Positions 62,949 to 64,000 of a stretch of DNA of 64,000 bases are shown here, piece after piece. The number at the start of each line of letters is the position of its first letter. The stretch's first letter is position 1. The translations under genes and the position numbers were made by a program. The DNA comes from Staphylococcus shinii (lineage in GTDB: Bacteria; Bacillota; Bacilli; Staphylococcales; Staphylococcaceae), in the NCBI RefSeq assembly GCF_017583065.1, contig NZ_JAGEVL010000001.1, positions 186,001 through 250,000 on the forward strand. The letters are read 5' to 3'. The notes below the pieces were generated by a model. It did not search any database and had not been told where the DNA came from. It saw only the letters and a program-made list of their open reading frames with translations.

Positions 62949-63635
62949 GTGATTGGTATTATAGGTGCTATGGAAGAAGAAGTAGCAATCTTAAAAGATA
63001 AAATAGAAAAATTAGAAGAACTTAAAATTGCGCATGTAATTTTTTATAAAGGGAAATTACAAGGTAAAGACATAATTCTCACACAAAGTGGTATTGGTAA
63101 AGTGAATGTAGCGATTTCAACTACATTATTAATCAATCAATTTAAACCTGATCTAATCATTAATACAGGTTCTGCCGGTGCATTAGATAAAACATTAAAT
63201 GTAGGAGACGTCGTCGTAAGTGATATGGTAGCCTATCATGATGCTGACGCACGAGCTTTTGGCTATCAACTAGGACAAATTCCACAAATGCCAGCACAAT
63301 TTGTGGCAGATAAAGATTTAATACACAAAGCAACAGAAGCTATTGAGCAACAACAAATCAAAGCCCAAACAGGTTTGATTGTTAGTGGCGATAGTTTTAT
63401 TGGGACAAGTGAACAACGAATGGTAATTAAAACAAACTTTCCACAAGCTATGGCAGCAGAAATGGAAGCTACTTCGATTGCACAAACTTGTTATCAATTT
63501 AACATGCCATTCATCATTACTCGAGCAATTTCGGATTTAGCAGATGGCGATGCTGGTATTACATTTGAAGCATTTTTAGAAAAAGCAGCAATATCTTCAA
63601 GTGAAATCGTGGAACGCTTAATTAAAACTATATAA
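62949..63635 (+). CDS. mtnN: 5'-methylthioadenosine/S-adenosylhomocysteine nucleosidase
   Basis: Cleaves MTA and SAH in methionine recycling and autoinducer-2 precursor formation. The 228-residue protein has [18 protein letters not shown] and [11 protein letters not shown] and the catalytic-region [16 protein letters not shown] at 62935-62941 suits GTG at 62949 (spacing about eight); the ATG at 62943 is too close. The yqeG gene follows. Confidence 0.97.
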   Translation: MIGIIGAMEEEVAILKDKIEKLEELKIAHVIFYKGKLQGKDIILTQSGIGKVNVAISTTLLINQFKPDLIINTGSAGALDKTLNVGDVVVSDMVAYHDADARAFGYQLGQIPQMPAQFVADKDLIHKATEAIEQQQIKAQTGLIVSGDSFIGTSEQRMVIKTNFPQAMAAEMEATSIAQTCYQFNMPFIITRAISDLADGDAGITFEAFLEKAAISSSEIVERLIKTI

Positions 63636-63650
63636 AAAGGTGAAAATAAA

Positions 63651-64000
63651 ATGGGTATGATAAAGCATTATTTTATGCCAAATGAATATGTTCAATCTAT
63701 ATTTCAAATAGATATTGAAAAACTTGCAGCATCTGGTGTTAAAGGTATAATTACAGATTTAGATAATACGCTCGTAGGTTGGGATGTAGCTGATCCTACA
63801 GAAGCTGTTAAACAGTGGTTTGAACAAGCGAAAGAAGCAGGCATCACAGTGACGATTGTTTCTAATAACAATAAACAACGTGTCGGAAGTTTTTCACAAT
63901 CATTAAAAGTTGACTATATATTTAAAGCAAAAAAACCAAGAGGTAGAGCATTTAATCAAGCTTCAAAATTAATGAAATTGAAACCTTCTGAAATTGTAGT
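63651..64000 (+). CDS. yqeG: YqeG-family HAD phosphatase, 5' part (3' end outside window)
   Basis: The frame starts MGMIKHYFMPNEYVQSIF and stays open to the window edge (116 codons). The HAD nucleophile motif ITDLDNTL (D36, D38) and the second motif VSNNNKQR are visible, as is AKKPRGRAF, the third. The family is the HAD-IIIA phosphatase YqeG. AAAGGTG precedes the ATG. In other staphylococci it heads the yqeG-yqeH-aroE-yhbY group, which is consistent with mtnN upstream. Confidence 0.92.
   Translation, partial: MGMIKHYFMPNEYVQSIFQIDIEKLAASGVKGIITDLDNTLVGWDVADPTEAVKQWFEQAKEAGITVTIVSNNNKQRVGSFSQSLKVDYIFKAKKPRGRAFNQASKLMKLKPSEIV

Overview
This is a low-GC Firmicute chromosome segment and almost certainly a Staphylococcus. 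The protein sequences and the gene order (hem genes, tag, valS, folC, comC, radC, mreCD, rplU-prp-rpmA, obg, ruvAB, queA, tgt, yajC, secDF, recJ, apt, rel, dtd, lytH, hisS-aspS, 6S RNA, tcdA, rarA, cymR, csbD, iscS-mnmA, recD2, alaS, trmR-trhP, udk, greA, pxp operon, mtnN, yqeG) match the conserved staphylococcal backbone. Several genes I do not expect at these points in S. aureus (a squalene/phytoene synthase-like gene after folC, a luciferase-like oxidoreductase and an ABC-F gene before iscS) suggest a coagulase-negative species, perhaps of the saprophyticus group. The species call is inference. No tRNA, rRNA, CRISPR array, prophage or intact IS element was seen.

Layout. 1-2.8 kb: end of the heme biosynthesis operon (hemD partial, hemB, hemL). 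2.8-4.7 kb: AbrB-type membrane protein and tag, converging on a shared terminator. 4.7-8.9 kb: T-box-controlled valS followed by folC. 9.1-9.9 kb: isolated prenyl synthase-like gene. 10.2-15.6 kb: comC-radC, then a 2.6 kb interval of small proteins (two predicted membrane proteins, an antisense 58-residue membrane peptide, a DUF4930-like protein, a 53-residue charged protein) and a dead IS1182-family transposase fragment, then mreCD. 15.6-22.7 kb: rplU-prp-rpmA, obg, an ACT protein, ruvAB, queA, tgt, yajC. 23-32.4 kb: secDF, recJ-apt, rel-dtd-lytH. 32.4-37 kb: T-box hisS-aspS, 6S RNA, tcdA. 37-45 kb: rarA, cymR, two small stress-type proteins, LLM oxidoreductase, ABC-F protein, iscS-mnmA. 45-52.3 kb: TPR protein, recD2, T-box alaS, ireB, ruvX, DUF1292. 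52.9-56.9 kb: trmR-trhP1-trhP2-udk-greA. 57.2-62.7 kb: 5-oxoprolinase operon with its own biotin carboxylase, biotin carrier and NRAMP-fold transporter. 62.9-64 kb: mtnN and the start of yqeG.

How the genes work together. Three aminoacyl-tRNA synthetase genes (valS, hisS, alaS) carry T-box leaders, and Rel, Dtd, ObgE, Prp-processed L27, MnmA, IscS, QueA/Tgt and the TrmR/TrhP set all act on translation or tRNA quality. RuvAB, RuvX, RecJ, RecD2, RarA, Tag and RadC form a repair group spread along the window. MreCD, LytH and SecDF serve the cell envelope. The most unusual parts are the pxp/acc operon with a probable CTG start and a transporter lacking metal-binding motifs, the prenyl synthase-like gene with an altered metal motif, the ABC-F locus, and the small-protein interval upstream of mreC.
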